From assembly GCA_910586535.1 (NCBI GenBank), contig CAJUHS010000002.1, positions 1 to 64,000 on the forward strand: a stretch of DNA of 64,000 bases. The letters are read 5' to 3'. The position numbers and the translations under genes were made by a program. Below are positions 16,508 through 25,654 of the stretch, piece after piece (position 1 is the first letter of the stretch; each line of letters opens with the position of its first letter). The notes under the pieces are model-generated. The model made no database searches and was not told where the DNA came from. It saw only the letters and a program-made list of their open reading frames with translations. The DNA is from an uncultured Oscillospiraceae bacterium (lineage in GTDB: Bacteria > Bacillota > Clostridia > Oscillospirales > Ruminococcaceae).

Positions 16508-16936
16508 TTAAAGGTATCCCTTAAGATTGTCAATATAAGCCTGTTCTTTTTTTAGCATATCCTTAGCTTCCTGAACGAGCTTAGGACTCGCCGTAACAGT
16601 ATGATTGAGCGCTTTGTTGATTTTAATTATTCCCATGTTTGTCCCCTGAATGAGCATTTCAGCAATATGCTCTGTGGACTTATCCTTTGCACAGTTAAAA
16701 CATATTCCCATTTTTGACATCAGCTTTGCCGTTTTGGAAATCGGCTGCGGCTTCAGATCATGGGCCCTCATGCTGCCGACGATCATATTTTCCTGTCCCT
16801 GATAATTGGCAAGCTGTTTGCGCAATTCGTTTTTAAGCTTTGTATCGCTTACTTTCGGAAATATTTGCTTAATAGAGCTTGTTCCCATCTCGGCATTTTG
16901 GTACAAAGCGTCAAAAAGCTTATTTTGATTTGGCAT
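16508..16936 (-). CDS. Helical unknown protein, possibly ferritin-like fold (142 aa)
   Basis: The ATG at 16936 follows AAAGGAGAAC. The whole sequence is predicted helical with a repeated amphipathic pattern and conserved-looking pieces YQGQENMIVGSMRA and IQGTNMGIIKINKALN, reminiscent of four-helix DUF2383-type or coat-associated proteins. Two cysteines occur in CFNC near residue 82. No catalytic motif is clear. It leads the small operon with the gene at 16301-16492. Confidence 0.6.
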   Translation of the reverse strand: MPNQNKLFDALYQNAEMGTSSIKQIFPKVSDTKLKNELRKQLANYQGQENMIVGSMRAHDLKPQPISKTAKLMSKMGICFNCAKDKSTEHIAEMLIQGTNMGIIKINKALNHTVTASPKLVQEAKDMLKKEQAYIDNLKGYL

Positions 16937-17009
16937 AAATTGTTCTCCTTTCTTATTGTCCTACAGTTATTATGCTGAATCGTACTATTAAATATTTACG
17001 TCATTTGTA

Positions 17010-17038
17010 TTGAAAATTTCAGGAATATGTTGTATAAT
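17010..17038 (+). promoter_or_regulatory. Promoter for the membrane protein at 17075
   Basis: TTGAAA (17010-17015) and TATAAT (17033-17038) are 17 bases apart, 36 bases before the ATG. Confidence 0.7.
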
Positions 17039-17074
17039 AATATGTAAAATTCATTGAAACAATAGGAGTATAAA

Positions 17075-17656
17075 ATGTCTGAAAAAATTATTTCAAGAGA
17101 AAAGGAAAATTTTATAAAAAGGTGCGCAAAAGGTATTGGCTACTGGATTATAGGAAGTTTTATGTGCTTCTGCATTTGTTCCACGATGGTCGTGCTGATG
17201 AAAGGAGTTCTGCTGCTGAAAATTTTTGTTGCGCTCTGTACCTCCGCAATAATGCTAGGTCTGCTTTTTAACTGGACGTACTACTCGGCAAAGCGTGACA
17301 GAAACGCGGTAAAATTTCATAAAATGGAATACGACCGATTTATGCCGCTGAAAATGGCAATTGCCGCACCTATTGTGTCCTATGTTATGCTGGTACTATT
17401 GTACCTTTGCAAGCTGGGAACTATCCATGAATCATTTTTCAGCTATTATCTGTTTTTTGATATGTGGATACTTCCCTATATAACGCTCTTTACCGGAGAA
17501 CGCGTTATCAGTGCGGTTTCATGGAGCGGAATGTTTGGAATAACCCTTGTAACGCTTTTGCAGCCTGCTGTAATTTATCTCACTTATATGTTTGTCTATA
17601 ATGACGTGGACGTTGCCGGTTTGGTTTTTTATAAAAACGTAAACAAAAGAAAGTAA
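17075..17656 (+). CDS. Unknown multi-pass membrane protein (193 aa)
   Basis: The ATG at 17075 has AATAGGAG upstream. Five or so hydrophobic segments are visible: about 22-40, 46-66, 95-112, 120-140 and 150-172, with a basic cytoplasmic loop (YYSAKRDRNAVKFHK) between the second and third. No transporter or enzyme motif is recognised. It is a single gene between its own promoter and cwlD. Confidence 0.7.
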   Translation: MSEKIISREKENFIKRCAKGIGYWIIGSFMCFCICSTMVVLMKGVLLLKIFVALCTSAIMLGLLFNWTYYSAKRDRNAVKFHKMEYDRFMPLKMAIAAPIVSYVMLVLLYLCKLGTIHESFFSYYLFFDMWILPYITLFTGERVISAVSWSGMFGITLVTLLQPAVIYLTYMFVYNDVDVAGLVFYKNVNKRK

Positions 17657-17733
17657 TTTAAAGCAAAATTGTCATACAAGCTCTTATTTTTTCATAGGAT
17701 ACAGTAAATAAACAAGCTGTTTGGAGGTATTTT

Positions 17734-18453
17734 ATGAAAAAAATAAGATGGAACGCCGTGTTTGTTGCATTGACTTTCTGTGCCTGCATTGGCGTTATCT
17801 GCTGGTCAGCGGTAAAAATAGATACGGCAATTACAGTTTCAAACTCAGTTCCCGAAGATAATTTTATGATAATTCTCGACGCTGGACACGGCGGTATGGA
17901 CGGAGGCTGCTCTGCTGCCGACGGGAAAACCGAAAAGGGTATTAATCTGAATATACTGCTTTCTGTTCGAGATTTGGGACGGTTTTTCGGTTACTCTGTT
18001 GAGGCCACTCGTGAAAAGGATATTTCAATACACGATAAAGGAGTCACAGGAATACGCAATCAAAAGGTATCCGACATGGAAAACCGTCTTGCGCTGTTTA
18101 ACAAATACGGGAACTCAGTATGCGTTTCAATTCACCAGAACACATTCAGCGATCCTCAATACAGCGGAGCGCAAATGTTCTACAGTGACAAAAATCCGTC
18201 CAGCGAGCGTCTTGCTTCCATTATGCAGCAAAAGTTTGTGGGAAATCTCCAGCCGGAAAATCAGCGTGAAACAAAGCTTTGCGGAAGCGAGCTATATCTT
18301 TGCTACTATTGTGAAAATCCTGCGGTGATGGTTGAATGCGGATTCCTTTCCAATCCGGAAGAAGCTGCAAAGCTTACCGATGAAGGCTATCAGCAACAGG
18401 TGGCTTTTACGATTTTTTCCGGAATAAACGAGTTTGTACATACAAGCGCATAA
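17734..18453 (+). CDS. cwlD: N-acetylmuramoyl-L-alanine amidase, CwlD-type
   Basis: The N-terminal hydrophobic anchor (residues 8-27) precedes an Amidase_3 domain. Zinc-binding and catalytic pieces are ILDAGHGGMDGG, the histidine in VSIHQN, and the glutamate in MVECGFLSNPEE. In Bacillus CwlD makes muramic-delta-lactam in spore cortex peptidoglycan. The size of 239 residues matches CwlD better than the larger autolysins, and other sporulation genes in the window support this. ATG at 17734 has TTTGGAGG upstream. Confidence 0.85.
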   Translation: MKKIRWNAVFVALTFCACIGVICWSAVKIDTAITVSNSVPEDNFMIILDAGHGGMDGGCSAADGKTEKGINLNILLSVRDLGRFFGYSVEATREKDISIHDKGVTGIRNQKVSDMENRLALFNKYGNSVCVSIHQNTFSDPQYSGAQMFYSDKNPSSERLASIMQQKFVGNLQPENQRETKLCGSELYLCYYCENPAVMVECGFLSNPEEAAKLTDEGYQQQVAFTIFSGINEFVHTSA

Positions 18454-18483
18454 TTGGGTTCAGAAAAACTCATCCGCAAGATA

Positions 18484-18512
18484 TTGACAAAATATGAATG
18501 CAGTGGTATAAT
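18484..18512 (+). promoter_or_regulatory. Promoter for bacteriohemerythrin
   Basis: A consensus TTGACA (18484-18489) and TATAAT (18507-18512) are 17 bases apart. Confidence 0.85.
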
Positions 18513-18547
18513 TTTAAAGGACGATTTAAAACAATGGAGGTATACAT

Positions 18548-18943
18548 ATGGCTTACGAACTTACAAAAGAACTTGAAACAGGGAACGGAATTATTGACAG
18601 CGAACACAAGAAACTGTTTAAAGCCGTAAATGATTTTCTTGATGCCTGCGGCAAAGGTCAGGGACGAACTTCAATGGAGTCGGTAATTAATTTTCTTACA
18701 AGCTATGTCGATCATCATTTCAGTCATGAGGAACAGCTTCAAAAGGACAGTAAATATTCAGGATATTTGCCTCATAAAGCGTTCCATGATAATTATAAGC
18801 TTAAGCTTAAAGAACTTGTTTCTAAAATTCCGGAGTCCGGAATTTCAGTTTCTGATATAGCGAATATAAACAGTCACATTGGGGTACTTGTTACGCATAT
18901 TAAAATAGACGACAAAAAACTGGGTGCTTTTCTGAAAAAATAA
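18548..18943 (+). CDS. Bacteriohemerythrin (O2-binding diiron protein)
   Basis: This small single-domain protein binds oxygen reversibly at a diiron centre and in anaerobes is thought to act as an oxygen scavenger or sensor. The iron ligands are visible: His in DSEHKKLF, His and Glu in DHHFSHEEQ, two His in PHKAFHDNY, and His/Asp in THIKIDD near the C-terminus. At 131 residues it is a standalone hemerythrin without a signalling domain. A perfect promoter suggests strong expression. Confidence 0.92.
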   Translation: MAYELTKELETGNGIIDSEHKKLFKAVNDFLDACGKGQGRTSMESVINFLTSYVDHHFSHEEQLQKDSKYSGYLPHKAFHDNYKLKLKELVSKIPESGISVSDIANINSHIGVLVTHIKIDDKKLGAFLKK

Positions 18944-18948
18944 TTTTC

Positions 18949-18985
18949 GGGACTTTGGCAGGATCAATGCCGAAGTCCCATTTTG
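18949..18985 (+). terminator. Terminator after bacteriohemerythrin
   Basis: GGGACTTTGGCA and TGCCGAAGTCCC form a near-perfect stem around a short loop, followed by ATTTT. Confidence 0.65.
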
Positions 18986-18992
18986 CGTATTC

Positions 18993-19021
18993 TTGACATT
19001 GCGTGAATTTTTTGCTATACT
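18993..19021 (+). promoter_or_regulatory. radA promoter
   Basis: TTGACA (18993-18998) and TATACT (19016-19021) are 17 bases apart, 33 bases before the radA ATG. Confidence 0.8.
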
Positions 19022-19054
19022 TTATACACGTCATAAAAATTTTCGGAGGTTCAG

Positions 19055-20476
19055 ATGGCAGGAAAATTAAAAACACTATACATATGCAGCCATTGCGGAT
19101 ATGAAAGCTCAAAATGGAACGGAAAGTGTCCGTCCTGCGGAGAGTGGAATACTTTTGAGGAAGAGGTCGTGGAGATAGCTCCGAAATCAGCAGGAAAAAC
19201 TTTATCATCAGTAAAAACTGCAGATATATCATCAAAAATCGTATCCCTTTCAAGCATTGATACAGAGGAGGACGTTAGGTATTCCACAGGGGTCGGAGAG
19301 CTTAACAGAGTGCTGGGAGGCGGTCTTGTAAAAGGTTCGCTGGTGCTTCTCGGCGGAGAACCGGGCATAGGAAAATCTACAATGCTTTTGCAGATATGCA
19401 AATACCTTGGAGAAAACTATACCATACTATATATTTCCGGAGAGGAAAGCATACGTCAGATAAAGCTGCGTGCGCAAAGACTCGGGGTTGATACGGAGAA
19501 TCTTTCACTGCTTTCTACCAATGACGCACGTGCAGCTTCAGATACAATTTCAGTACATAAACCAGATATTGTTATAATTGACTCTATACAAACAATGTCG
19601 ATAAGTGAGATAAATTCCAGTGCGGGAAGCATTACTCAGGTGCGTGAATGTACAAACCTTTTTATGCGTACCGCAAAATCCGAGGAGATACCAATTTTTG
19701 TTGTAAGCCATGTCAATAAGGACGGCGCTATTGCAGGTCCAAAGGTTATGGAGCATATAGTGGATACGGTTCTATACTTCGAGGGAGAACGTCATCTGAG
19801 TTACCGTATTCTTCGGGCAGTAAAAAACCGTTTTGGTTCAACGAATGAAATAGGCGTTTTTGAAATGTGCGATACGGGACTTGAAGAGGTGGAAAATCCG
19901 TCGCTCATGCTTCTGTCGGGACGTCCTACCGGTGTATCCGGAACCTGCGTTGCCTGCATAATTGAGGGAAGCCGTCCAATTCTTGCGGAGGTACAGGCTC
20001 TTGTTACAAAAAGTTCCTTTTCTACACCAAAAAGAACTGCTACAGGTTTTGACTATAACCGTCTGGCAATAATAATAGCTGTGTTGGAAAAACGTCTCGG
20101 AATGTTCTGCGGAACTTTGGACGTGTACCTGAATATCGTAGGCGGGTTTCGTCTTGACGAACCTGCCGGAGACCTGCCTGTAGCTCTTGCCATATACAGC
20201 GGATATTATGATGTTCCCATAAACGATAAGCTTATTGCTTTCGGAGAGATTGGTCTCGGCGGTGAAGTGCGAAACACTTCAAACATTTCTCAGCGAATAA
20301 TGGAAGCCGAACGTCTCGGTTTTACCGACTGCATTATTCCCAAGCAATCCATGAGAAGCATTGATCCAAACAAATATAATATGCACATCTACGGTGTATC
20401 TTCTCTGCGGCAGGCGTTTGCCGTGATACAGAAAAATAAAAATGAAAATAATAACGCTCCCGCGTCTGCCGAATAA
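19055..20476 (+). CDS. radA: DNA repair protein RadA
   Basis: RadA (Sms) is a RecA-like ATPase that helps branch migration in recombinational repair. The N-terminal zinc finger (CSHCGYESSKWNGKCPSCGEW has four cysteines) covers residues 9-30. Walker A GEPGIGKST is near residue 103, the RadA-specific KNRFGST near 257, and the C-terminal third is a LonP-like domain. The length, 473 residues, is normal. ATG at 19055 has CGGAGG upstream. Confidence 0.96.
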   Translation: MAGKLKTLYICSHCGYESSKWNGKCPSCGEWNTFEEEVVEIAPKSAGKTLSSVKTADISSKIVSLSSIDTEEDVRYSTGVGELNRVLGGGLVKGSLVLLGGEPGIGKSTMLLQICKYLGENYTILYISGEESIRQIKLRAQRLGVDTENLSLLSTNDARAASDTISVHKPDIVIIDSIQTMSISEINSSAGSITQVRECTNLFMRTAKSEEIPIFVVSHVNKDGAIAGPKVMEHIVDTVLYFEGERHLSYRILRAVKNRFGSTNEIGVFEMCDTGLEEVENPSLMLLSGRPTGVSGTCVACIIEGSRPILAEVQALVTKSSFSTPKRTATGFDYNRLAIIIAVLEKRLGMFCGTLDVYLNIVGGFRLDEPAGDLPVALAIYSGYYDVPINDKLIAFGEIGLGGEVRNTSNISQRIMEAERLGFTDCIIPKQSMRSIDPNKYNMHIYGVSSLRQAFAVIQKNKNENNNAPASAE

Positions 20477-20495
20477 TATCGGGCGCGGGAGCGTT
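20453..20495. terminator. Terminator between convergent radA and ntpD
   Basis: AACGCTCCCGCG and CGCGGGAGCGTT form a perfect 12-base stem. The left arm lies inside the last codons of radA. A short T-rich tail follows on the plus strand. Confidence 0.75.
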
Positions 20496-20514
20496 TATAT
20501 CATTGATTTGCTTT

Positions 20515-21141
20515 TTACTGTGTACTTTTTTTGTGCAGTTTCTGCGTTTTGATAACTTTCATACGCGAAAATTCCTCGCGTTCTTTTTCCTCAAGGCTGT
20601 CAGTAATGTACCTAACAATGCTTTCGTACCGCGGGATAACAATATTCTGTAAAGCGTTTGCCCTTGTCTGAGTTTTGCGTATGGAATTAGTCAGTCTGTA
20701 AATGCTGTTTTCCACTTCGGCAAGAACAGCAGTCATATATTTTACTTTTTCAAAACAGATGTACGCCTGATCCACGTTGGAATCGGTATTCTGCAATCCG
20801 TAATTTAGGACAGGTTTTTTCTGTTCAATGGTAAGAGTTGGGAGCTCACAGCCCATTACGCTTCTGTAAGACACCTGAAGAGTACTGTCAACAGGAACGG
20901 CATTTGCAATGTTTTCAATAACTCCCCTTGCAATATTTGCCATTTGCAGCGCAGAGTACGCCTTGACATAGGTCTCGTCAATAGTTCCGCATATAGATTT
21001 TGCTGTGTCCACCAATGTCATAAGCTCGCGTATCAGAATATTACGCTTTTTGTCAAGAAGCTCATATCCAAGCTTCGCAAGAGACAGCGATTTTTGCGTA
21101 TTCAAAAGATTTCCTTTTGTAGGGAACACTTGTTCAGCCAT
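20515..21141 (-). CDS. ntpD: V-type ATPase subunit D
   Basis: Subunit D is the central rotor shaft of the bacterial V-type (A/V) ATPase. The N-terminal FPTKGNLLNTQKSLSLA and the long helical hairpin ending in RANALQNIVIPRYESIV are family signatures. The length, 208 residues, is normal. ATG at 21141 has AAAGGAG upstream. It is the last gene of the ATPase operon and is separated from ntpB by a broken Nudix gene. Confidence 0.94.
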   Translation of the reverse strand: MAEQVFPTKGNLLNTQKSLSLAKLGYELLDKKRNILIRELMTLVDTAKSICGTIDETYVKAYSALQMANIARGVIENIANAVPVDSTLQVSYRSVMGCELPTLTIEQKKPVLNYGLQNTDSNVDQAYICFEKVKYMTAVLAEVENSIYRLTNSIRKTQTRANALQNIVIPRYESIVRYITDSLEEKEREEFSRMKVIKTQKLHKKSTQ

Positions 21142-21195
21142 AAATATGATCTCCTTTCATAATTTTATATATACTCTCCGTTTGAAACAAAATAA

Positions 21196-21474
21196 TTTAA
21201 CGCTAGATACATTACACTTAGAAAAACAAACGAAGAAATCGGGCAAAATTATTATTTCTTTGCGGATTTAAAGGAATATGTCAAAAATATTTATGTCATC
21301 ATGATTTATACCAAGCTCCTCGTGCATTTCACGCAGTACACAGGCTTTTGCGTCATTCAATTCAACCGAACCGATCCAAACGTTATTTACAACTTTACCG
21401 CCCTTCCTGAAAAGAAGAATACTTTTTCCTCTTAACAGGTAAATATTCGTCATATTTCTAAGCTTGCCTTCCAT
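21196..21474. pseudogene. Scrambled Nudix hydrolase pseudogene with internal inversion
   Basis: On the minus strand 21268-21474 encodes a Nudix N-terminus (MEGKLRNMTNIYLLRGKSIL) ending in LREMHEELGI. The piece expected before that box (a GGHFEK-like stretch) is missing, leaving WIGSVELNDAK. The next part of the family, ARYITLRKTNEEIGQNYYFF, is found on the opposite strand at about 21196-21276. The gene thus has a small deletion, an inversion and no C-terminus, and cannot make an active Nudix enzyme. It sits between ntpB and ntpD. Confidence 0.7.
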
Positions 21475-21518
21475 GATAATGTTCTCAAGTAGTTTTTTGG
21501 TAGTTTTAAAAAATTAAG

Positions 21519-22913
21519 TTATAGAAACAATTCAGCGGCGCTTGGATTATATTTTTTATCAAGCAGCTTTTCATTTACCCTGTCAAGAGCGGATTTTGGC
21601 AGCAAGGACAAAAGATTCCAGCCTAAGTCAAGAGTCTCGTCAATAGAGCGGTTTTCATCAAATCTCTGGGTAACAAAATATTTTTCAAACTTCTTGCCGA
21701 ATTCGATGTACGCTTTGTCAAGCTCGGACAGTTCGTCTTCGCCTATGACTGAAGCCAGCGCGCGTGCGTCCATTACCTTTGCGTAGCAGGCAAAAAGCTG
21801 GTTTGAAACGTCCGAGTGGTCGGAACGGGTGTAGCCCTCGCCGATACCGTCTTTCATCAAACGTGAAAGCGACGGAAGAACAGAGATAGGCGGATATATA
21901 CCCGACTGATCCAATCCCCTGTCAAGAACTATCTGTCCCTCGGTGATATAGCCGGTAAGATCCGGAACCGGGTGAGTAATATCGTCGTTAGGCATTGTAA
22001 GGATCGGTATCTGTGTTACCGAACCATCGGAGCCTTTTATAACTCCCGCGCGCTCGTACAGCGAAGCAAGGTCTGAATACAAATACCCAGGGAAACCCTT
22101 ACGTCCGGGGATCTCTCCTTTTGACGAGGAGAACTCGCGGACAGCTTCTGCATAGGAGGTCATATCGGTAAGAATTACCAAAATGTGCATATTTTTCTCA
22201 AACGCCAGATATTCGGCAGCGGTAAGCGCACACCTTGGTGTAAGAATACGCTCAATTATCGGGTCGTTTGAAAGATTCAGAAACATAGCAACCTTTTGCA
22301 AAACGCCGCTTTCCTCAAAGCTTCTTCTGAAATAGTCAGCAACGTCATTCTTAACGCCCATAGCAGCAAAAACAACTGCAAATTCCTGACCGCTTTCCTC
22401 GGCTATCTCAGCCTGACGAACGATCTGTACCGCAAGTTTGTTGTGGGAAAGCCCCGAACCTGAAAAAATCGGAAGCTTTTGTCCCCGAATAAGAGTCATA
22501 AGCGCATCAATGGAAGAAATTCCTGTATGAATATAGTTTCTCGGATAGGAACGTGAAACAGGATTCAAAGGTTTTCCGTTGATATCAGCAGTCTTTTCCG
22601 CATAAATATCACCCAAACCGTCCACAGGTCTGCCCGCGCCGTTAAATACTCTGCCGAGTATTTCGGGTGAAAGGGGCATTTCCATAGGTCTGCCCATAAA
22701 TCTTGTTCTTGTATTTTTCAGGGATAATCCGTTAGTACCCTCAAATACCTGCAAAACAGCCTTATTTCCAGAGATCTCAACCACTCGTCCTATCCTTGCC
22801 GAACCGTCGTTTAAGCGAATATCCACAACCTCGTCGTAGGACGCCCCCTCAACTCCGTCGAGAACAACAAGAGGTCCGTTAATTTCATTTAATCCAACGT
22901 ATTGCAGATTCAT
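21519..22913 (-). CDS. ntpB: V-type ATPase subunit B
   Basis: Subunit B is the non-catalytic nucleotide-site subunit of the V1 head. Family phrases include GRVFNGAGRPVDG, ISSIDALMTLIRGQKLPIFS and the arginine-rich GRKGFPGYLYSDLA. It lacks an intact Walker A loop (GSGLSHNKLA), as expected for B. Length 464 residues. Its ATG overlaps the ntpA stop (TAATG), showing tight coupling. Confidence 0.96.
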   Translation of the reverse strand: MNLQYVGLNEINGPLVVLDGVEGASYDEVVDIRLNDGSARIGRVVEISGNKAVLQVFEGTNGLSLKNTRTRFMGRPMEMPLSPEILGRVFNGAGRPVDGLGDIYAEKTADINGKPLNPVSRSYPRNYIHTGISSIDALMTLIRGQKLPIFSGSGLSHNKLAVQIVRQAEIAEESGQEFAVVFAAMGVKNDVADYFRRSFEESGVLQKVAMFLNLSNDPIIERILTPRCALTAAEYLAFEKNMHILVILTDMTSYAEAVREFSSSKGEIPGRKGFPGYLYSDLASLYERAGVIKGSDGSVTQIPILTMPNDDITHPVPDLTGYITEGQIVLDRGLDQSGIYPPISVLPSLSRLMKDGIGEGYTRSDHSDVSNQLFACYAKVMDARALASVIGEDELSELDKAYIEFGKKFEKYFVTQRFDENRSIDETLDLGWNLLSLLPKSALDRVNEKLLDKKYNPSAAELFL

Positions 22914-24679
22914 TACTTTACGACCTCCGTTTCAAGGGTACTTATCTTCCGCAACATCTCGTCAGCAAGAATTTTAAAGAGCTGCGGTCTGTCGTTAGGT
23001 ATATCGTACTTCATTTTAACAACTTTTTCAAATATTCCGGCAGATGTAATCGCGTTTACAGTAACTCCCCTGCTGACTGCTTCTGCGCACTTATCATATA
23101 GATCAAGTATTATTCCCATCATACTGAACTGCTTTTCAAGGGGTACATATGTGTCGTCCTTGTGGTATGCATTTTGCTGCAAAAACCCAACACGTACAAC
23201 GCGAGCGATTTCAATTACCAGCTTTTGATCTTCGGGAAGAACGTCAGAACCGATAAGCTTTACTATTTCCATAAGCTTGTTTTCCTCATGAAGAATATTT
23301 GCGATTCTTTGACGATACGTCAGAAAATCAGGATGTACCTTTTCACTATAGTAGTCTGCAAGATCGTCTATATATTCGGAATAGCTGTCATTCCAGTTAA
23401 TGGCAGGATAGTGTCTTGCATACGCAAGTGATTTGTCAAGTGCCCAGAAGCATCGTACAAAACGTTTTGTGTTCTGAGTAACAGGCTCGGAAAAGTCTGA
23501 ACCTTGAGGAGAGACTGCGCCTATTATCGAAACGGAACCCTCTTTGCCGTTGAGTGTTTTAACATATCCCGCGCGCTCGTAAAACTCGGAAATTCTCGAC
23601 GGAAGATATGCAGGAAAGCCTTCTTCCGCGGGCATTTCTTCAAGACGTCCGCTTATTTCACGGAGAGCTTCCGCCCAGCGCGAAGTAGAGTCCGCCATGA
23701 TAGCAATGTGGTAACCCATGTCGCGGTAGTATTCTGCAAGAGTGATACCTGTATAGATAGACGCTTCGCGGGCGGCAACAGGCATATTTGACGTATTTGC
23801 GATAAGGACAGTTCTATCAGTCAGAGCCTTCCCCGTCCTCGGGTCAACAAGCTCGGAAAATTCCTCAAGAACCTGAGTCATTTCGTTTCCGCGTTCGCCG
23901 CAGCCGATGTACACAATAATATCAGCATCGCACCATTTTGCCAATTGATGCTGGGTCATAGTTTTGCCTGTGCCGAAGCCTCCGGGAACAGCGGCAGTAC
24001 CTCCCTTTGCAATAGGAGCAATAGTGTCAATAACCCGCTGTCCTGTAACAAGGGGCATACTTATAGGAAGTCTTTCTCTAAACGGGCGGCTTTTCTTGAT
24101 AGGCCACTTTTGAACTAATGTCAGCTCTACTGTCTTTCCGTCATCGGTTTTAAGTTCAATTATTTTATCTGTAATCTTGTGCCAGCTGTTTTTAGCAACC
24201 CAGACAACTTCTCCGCAAACGTTTGGCGGAACCATACAGCGGTGCTCAATAACTGGAGTTTCGGGACAGGTAGCATAAATATCGCCTCCGCTGAGACGGT
24301 CTCCCTCTGCAACAGTTATGGTTACTTCAAATTTTTTGTTTGTATCCAGCGCAGGAATGTTAGCTCCTTCGGCAATAAAAGCTCCGCTTATTTCCTCAAG
24401 CTTTTTAAGAGGACGTTCTATTCCGTCAAAGATATTAGACAGAATTCCCGGACCCAATGTTGCGGACATAGGCATACTGCTGCCCTCGACAGGCTCTCCA
24501 GGTTTAAGTCCCGTTGTGGATTCATACACCTGAATTGTGGTCTCATCGGAGTTTATTCCGATAACCTCGCCGATAAGACGTTTTTCACCGACATACACCA
24601 TTTCAAGCATTGAAAAATCTTTTGTATCCCTTACTTTGACAACAGGTCCGTTTATGGAAAAAATTGTGTTCAAGTCCAT
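22913..24679 (-). CDS. ntpA: V-type ATPase catalytic subunit A
   Basis: Subunit A binds and hydrolyses (or makes) ATP. The Walker A loop GGFGTGKTMTQ is near residue 236; the A-specific bulge region after GPGILSNIFDGIERPL is present; and the ADSTSRWAEALREISGRLEE signature follows near 330. Length 588 residues is normal. ATG at 24679 has GGAGGTATG upstream. The gene is followed directly by ntpB. Confidence 0.97.
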   Translation of the reverse strand: MDLNTIFSINGPVVKVRDTKDFSMLEMVYVGEKRLIGEVIGINSDETTIQVYESTTGLKPGEPVEGSSMPMSATLGPGILSNIFDGIERPLKKLEEISGAFIAEGANIPALDTNKKFEVTITVAEGDRLSGGDIYATCPETPVIEHRCMVPPNVCGEVVWVAKNSWHKITDKIIELKTDDGKTVELTLVQKWPIKKSRPFRERLPISMPLVTGQRVIDTIAPIAKGGTAAVPGGFGTGKTMTQHQLAKWCDADIIVYIGCGERGNEMTQVLEEFSELVDPRTGKALTDRTVLIANTSNMPVAAREASIYTGITLAEYYRDMGYHIAIMADSTSRWAEALREISGRLEEMPAEEGFPAYLPSRISEFYERAGYVKTLNGKEGSVSIIGAVSPQGSDFSEPVTQNTKRFVRCFWALDKSLAYARHYPAINWNDSYSEYIDDLADYYSEKVHPDFLTYRQRIANILHEENKLMEIVKLIGSDVLPEDQKLVIEIARVVRVGFLQQNAYHKDDTYVPLEKQFSMMGIILDLYDKCAEAVSRGVTVNAITSAGIFEKVVKMKYDIPNDRPQLFKILADEMLRKISTLETEVVK

Positions 24680-24707
24680 ACCTCCTTATTGAGAGACGCT
24701 GTCCATA

Positions 24708-25295
24708 TTACTCGGCAAAAACATTTTTTCCCGTAAAAACGCGCCTTTGTTCCTCGACAGCCGAATCAAAGGTCTTATCGGAAATAATACCCTTTTCGGC
24801 ATTATAGACTGACAATCCTCCGAGATGTATTTTCTCGTCCGGCAAAAACTTCGCATTACAGGACGGGATAGCTTTTTTCAGCGTGTCGGCGTACTTCATA
24901 TCGTCAGGTGAAAGAAATATTTCGGAGTTGTCGGAAACATGCATAAGCAGCAGATTTTTTATCAGCACATTAACATACTTCTGATCTTTGCGGAACTCTG
25001 CAAGCCTTTTTTCCACTGCGCCGAAAACTGTATCGGCAAGCTCGTCGCGGTGCTCTATGACCGATTTTTTCATATTAAGCTCGGCTTTTGACACGTCACG
25101 TAAATATACACTGCCGTTTTTAAAGTAAGCCGAACCGTTCATTTTTCCTGTTTCGTCTGCCGAGAAGCTTTCAGCCTCGGCAAGAACGGCTTTTCTTCTT
25201 TCTTCAGCGTCCGCAAGAATACGGCTCACTTCACCGTCGATCTCATCGTTCACCGCGTCTATGAATACTTTCAGCTTTTCATTTTTATTGTCCAT
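24708..25295 (-). CDS. ntpE: V-type ATPase subunit E
   Basis: Subunit E forms the peripheral stalk with the G/H subunit. The first half is an alanine-, glutamate- and lysine-rich helix (RILADAEERRKAVLAEAES), and the second half a compact domain ending in the shared pattern DSAVEEQRRVF. Divergence is high, as is usual for E. The position between F and A is the normal one. Confidence 0.85.
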   Translation of the reverse strand: MDNKNEKLKVFIDAVNDEIDGEVSRILADAEERRKAVLAEAESFSADETGKMNGSAYFKNGSVYLRDVSKAELNMKKSVIEHRDELADTVFGAVEKRLAEFRKDQKYVNVLIKNLLLMHVSDNSEIFLSPDDMKYADTLKKAIPSCNAKFLPDEKIHLGGLSVYNAEKGIISDKTFDSAVEEQRRVFTGKNVFAE

Positions 25296-25332
25296 CAGAA
25301 TTCTCCTTTTAGGCAGAATAGAAAGAACACGC

Positions 25333-25641
25333 CTACAGCTTTAATCCGATAGCGGATTCAATATAACTTGATATCGTTTCATTGATATTTGATGTAGCAT
25401 GACGATCCGGAATCTCCACAATAAGCGGCTGCCTGCGGTTTAGCTTATAATCGTAAACAAGCTCTCTGCACAGCTTTATCAGCTTTTCGGTAATAAGTAT
25501 CACAGCGATGTCCTTATCATCAGCCGCTTTAAGCAAAGCTTCACGTACTTCATCCGGCTTGTGAACGACTATACCTTCAATGCCAGCAAGCCTCATTCCC
25601 ATCTGAGTATCCACATTATCGCTTATTAAGTAAAAGCGCAT
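25333..25641 (-). CDS. ntpF: V-type ATPase subunit F
   Basis: Subunit F is the small rotor protein that binds subunit D. MRFYLISDNVDTQMGMRLAG is the family N-terminus, and VILITEKLIKLCRELV is the central motif. The start at 25641 is chosen because GGAGG lies just before it; a longer reading has no ribosome binding site and overlaps ntpK. Length 102 residues fits the family. Confidence 0.92.
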   Translation of the reverse strand: MRFYLISDNVDTQMGMRLAGIEGIVVHKPDEVREALLKAADDKDIAVILITEKLIKLCRELVYDYKLNRRQPLIVEIPDRHATSNINETISSYIESAIGLKL

Positions 25642-25654
25642 AACAGCCTCCGTT

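Noticed and set aside
17657..17733. Possible sigma-E/G-type promoter before cwlD (CATACA at about 17671)
   Set aside because: The -10 resembles the consensus only partly and no convincing -35 element is correctly spaced.
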